A stretch of 64,000 bases of DNA from NCBI RefSeq assembly GCF_001438805.1, contig NZ_JQCF01000006.1:1-64000 (forward strand). Direction: 5' to 3'. Below the pieces are notes generated by a model that was not told the origin of the DNA, did no database searches, and worked only from the letters and a program-made list of their open reading frames with translations. This DNA is from Companilactobacillus kimchiensis. Its GTDB lineage: Bacteria > Bacillota > Bacilli > Lactobacillales > Lactobacillaceae. The translations under genes and the position numbers were made by a program. Of the stretch, positions 61,682 through 64,000 are shown in pieces. The stretch's first letter is position 1, and every line of letters starts with the position of its first letter.

Positions 61682-63194
61682 TAATTTCGCCTATTAAAGT
61701 CTTTCTATCGATTTTTCCATTTTTACTAATCGGTAATTGTTTTACAAACTTCAAGACGTTAGGAATCATATACTCCATTGTCGTTTCCTTCAAAGAATCC
61801 TTAATATCTGAAGTTAAATCCTTGGGATCACTGTCGTTAAATTCGTCTTCAAGCACGATGCAAGCAATCATTTTGCTAACCTGTTTCTTATTGTTATACA
61901 AAGGAACAGTACATGATTGTTTAATTTGAGCTAAGTTACCTAACATTGAATCAACTTCTTCTAGTTCGATTCTGTAACCATGCATTTTGATTTGAAAATC
62001 TGTTCTACCATGGTAATACAACAATCCATCTTCACCTTCACTGATCATGTCACCAGTGTGATAAAAAGTTTTACCATCAATTTGTTCAAATGCTTTCTCG
62101 GTTTGAGTAGGATTATTCAAATATCCCTTCGAAACATCTGGTCCGCTAACCAAAAGTTCTCCTGTCATCCGACCAGTTTTTTCATCAACTGCCCCATTGA
62201 TTCTATGTTCCATATTGGACTTCAAGTAACCAATAGGTAGACGATCAAACTTAGCTAAAGCTGCATCATCAATCAAAATTGATGTAATAGCTACAGTATT
62301 CTCAGTTGGACCATAAGTATTGTAAAGTTTAGCATTAGGGAATTTTTTCAATAATTTTTGGGCTGTTGCGTGAGTTAATTCTTCACCACAGAAGATAAAC
62401 TTATTCAATTGTGGCATATGTTCCTCATCAAAGCCTCTAAACAAAAGACACATTTCAAAGAACGATGGCGTTGAAACCCAAGTGTTAAAGTCTGCATCAA
62501 CAATAGCACCTTGTAATTTACCAAAATTCTTAGTGGTATCTTTATCAACAACATTTAACGTTGCGCCACTAATCAAACCAGGATAGATATCAAAGACCGA
62601 TAGATCAAATGAGAATGGTGCTTGAAGCAACATGTTCATCTCACTTGAGTAGTCGAATTCTTTTTCGGCCCAATCGGAAAAGTCTAGGATATTATTGGTA
62701 CTTATTTGTACACCTTTAGGTGTTCCAGTCGTACCTGAGGTAAAGATGATATAGAAGTCATCATCAGGACCAACACTGCGATTGCTATCATAGATATTGT
62801 GATCTGATGCTAAAACTTTCTTTAGCTCATCTTTAGTAACTTGTGGAGTATCAACACCAAAACTAGTTATTTCACTCCAATTTAGAATCAAAGCTGGTTT
62901 AGCAACACTATTGATTTGAATAACACGTGATGGATCTGAACCATCATCAACTGGAATGTAAGGATGCCCCGCTTTGATAGATCCTAAAAACATAACCAAC
63001 ATTTCAAATTGTTGTCCACCAAAGATGATCAGTGGACTCTTAGCGGGTAAAAATTTCTCTTGTAAGAAACTAGCAACTCGATCAGATGCTTGCAACAACT
63101 CTTGATATGTATGTGTTTCTTCACCATTTTTGTAGCAGAGTTTGTCGGGTGCCTGTAATGCAGCTGTGGTAATTTTTTCAATGATTTTATTCAT
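61674..63194 (-). CDS. dltA: D-alanine--D-alanyl carrier protein ligase DltA
   Basis: A 506-residue adenylating enzyme that activates D-alanine and loads it on DltC. Core motifs: FTSGTTGTPKGVQ (about 151-163), YNTYGPTENTVA (about 292) and the YHTGD motif (about 378), with the catalytic Lys in KNGKIDRK at the end. GGAAGAAGGG lies upstream. It follows dltX by 18 bp. Confidence 0.97.
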   Translation of the reverse strand: MNKIIEKITTAALQAPDKLCYKNGEETHTYQELLQASDRVASFLQEKFLPAKSPLIIFGGQQFEMLVMFLGSIKAGHPYIPVDDGSDPSRVIQINSVAKPALILNWSEITSFGVDTPQVTKDELKKVLASDHNIYDSNRSVGPDDDFYIIFTSGTTGTPKGVQISTNNILDFSDWAEKEFDYSSEMNMLLQAPFSFDLSVFDIYPGLISGATLNVVDKDTTKNFGKLQGAIVDADFNTWVSTPSFFEMCLLFRGFDEEHMPQLNKFIFCGEELTHATAQKLLKKFPNAKLYNTYGPTENTVAITSILIDDAALAKFDRLPIGYLKSNMEHRINGAVDEKTGRMTGELLVSGPDVSKGYLNNPTQTEKAFEQIDGKTFYHTGDMISEGEDGLLYYHGRTDFQIKMHGYRIELEEVDSMLGNLAQIKQSCTVPLYNNKKQVSKMIACIVLEDEFNDSDPKDLTSDIKDSLKETTMEYMIPNVLKFVKQLPISKNGKIDRKTLIGEINE

Positions 63195-63212
63195 ATTATT
63201 CCCTTCTTCCTG

Positions 63213-63362
63213 CTAAAATTCGTTATAAATAAACTTGGCGCTTCCTACACCGTTGTACCCATATATATATAAAAGAACCAAGAATATAGCGAAATATATA
63301 ACTGTTTTAATAATAAAAACTGTTACTGGCTTCTTAAAGAAAACAACGAGACTATTTTTCAT
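63213..63362 (-). CDS. dltX: DltX, small membrane protein of the dlt operon
   Basis: The 49-residue product starts MKNSLVVFFKKPVTVFIIKT, has one membrane helix (about 14-34) and ends with the DltX hallmark GYNGVGSAKFIYNEF. DltX is needed for D-alanylation in lactobacilli and Bacillus and may be the last acceptor or helper in transfer. GAGGT precedes the ATG, and it is first in the operon, as in L. plantarum. Confidence 0.95.
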   Translation of the reverse strand: MKNSLVVFFKKPVTVFIIKTVIYFAIFLVLLYIYGYNGVGSAKFIYNEF

Positions 63363-63907
63363 AATTTATACCTCACTGAAAAAGTTTGCTTATGCGAAAA
63401 CTATCTAACCATTCTAGATAAATAGTGTCAAACCAAAATATTGCTCAAAATAATTGAATATTGTTATTTCTATATCATCTGTATAAACATTATAATAAAA
63501 AATTCATTAGTACCCATCGGCTAATTCCGTAAAAATAATTTGTATTTATTGAAGAAAGTCAGTAAACATCTAACTTTAGACGCTATCTGTTTAAACAACT
63601 AAATTATAAATAATTATCATCTTTTTTTCAAAATATACGCTTTGTAATTGAGTACATTAATTATTGACTTATTGCCAAGTCCCGACAATTAATCCGGTTA
63701 ATCTAATTTGATCACCGGGTATTATTATTGAGCCAGGATAATTAAAAGTAAATAATTGATTATCACAATTACTAAAGTGTTAGTCTCATGTGACAGTTCT
63801 GTAAGATAGTGCGCTTACATAGATAAATACCAAATTTTTGATTTTTTACACACAATAAATAGGATAACAAATCTGATAGGATAATATCGGATTAATTTTA
63901 AGAGCAT
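63363..63907 (-). promoter_or_regulatory. dlt upstream region with candidate promoter
   Basis: A TTGACA (63426-63431), 17-base spacer and TTAGAT (63403-63408) on the minus strand form a candidate promoter about 40-70 bp before dltX. The -10 is weak, which would fit an activated promoter. The remaining 470 bp up to the rpsN terminator hold no gene or strong hairpin that I can name. Confidence 0.5.
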
Positions 63908-63942
63908 AAAAAAATAGATTCCCAAAAAGGAATCTATTTTTA
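63908..63942 (-). terminator. Terminator of rpsN
   Basis: A perfect 12-bp stem (63911-63922 with 63929-63940) with loop CAAAAA and T-runs, just past the rpsN stop. Confidence 0.92.
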
Positions 63943-63952
63943 TATTCGCTAA

Positions 63953-64000
63953 TTACCAACTAGCTTTTTTTACACCAGGAATCTTACCTTCATGTGCTAG
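63953..64000 (-). CDS. rpsN: 30S ribosomal protein S14, C-terminal end (partial)
   Basis: Only the last 15 codons are in the window, reading LAHEGKIPGVKKASW. This is the highly conserved C-terminus of S14. The location away from the main ribosomal operon and beside its own terminator suggests it may be the alternative, stand-alone rpsN gene; the cysteine region that would decide the zinc type is outside the window. Confidence 0.88.
   Translation of the reverse strand, partial: LAHEGKIPGVKKASW

Overview
The window is AT-rich bacterial chromosome with typical Firmicutes gene content. It has TTG and GTG starts behind strong GGAGG ribosome binding sites, T-box leaders, a full dlt operon with DltX, an LPxTG surface protein and Lactobacillales-style DUF families. 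It fits Lactobacillaceae, and I would guess Companilactobacillus. The genus is inference from gene content; I could not run a search. No rRNA, CRISPR array, prophage or complete insertion sequence was seen.

Layout. 1-10.6 kb (minus strand) is a conserved housekeeping block: HExxH protein, sirtuin, metG, tatD, rnmV, ksgA, veg, purR, glmU and prs. 10.6-15.5 kb has a PEBP-family protein, a Ppx/GppA phosphatase, the FetAB-type exporter and a TetM-like GTPase. 15.8-18.5 kb encodes two secreted, domain-related surface hydrolases. 19-21.7 kb is a MarR / drug-efflux MFS / DUF4811 operon. trpS follows, with its Trp T-box leader about 690 bp upstream, then a HelD-like helicase. 26-31.9 kb carries a degenerate CPBP membrane protein, an acyltransferase, an LPxTG adhesin-like protein and a divergent MFS/HxlR pair. 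32-37.5 kb has a DegV protein, tRNA-Thr, a DtxR-type regulator, DUF975 and a PadR-HAAS-DUF4097 envelope operon.

38-40.6 kb is an amino-acid ABC transporter behind a T-box with a duplicated antiterminator/terminator half and a probable His specifier. 40.6-54.3 kb is a mixed accessory zone: ADP-ribosylglycohydrolase, a 34-residue membrane peptide, NDT, TetR, three MFS/permease-type proteins, HAD, YdcF, a zinc-ribbon/beta-lactamase fusion, a LytTR-DUF3021 pair, MarR-GNAT, a broken NUDIX gene, an M50-like protease and an AI-2E family protein. 54.4-58.5 kb holds an Rgg-like regulator and a glycine-betaine transporter. 59-63.4 kb is dltXABCD, and the window closes in the 3' end of rpsN.

The most notable structure outside genes is a family of about 160-215 bp interspersed repeats. 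Each folds as a long outer stem enclosing two hairpins. Six copies plus one cut by the window edge are present. Outer arms differ between copies but mostly stay complementary within a copy. Two sets lie as facing inverted pairs, and one pair separates the trpS T-box from trpS. A second palindromic family (outer arms TGGGACATAAC/GTTATGTCCCA) has one clear copy and one probable eroded copy that now works as a terminator.
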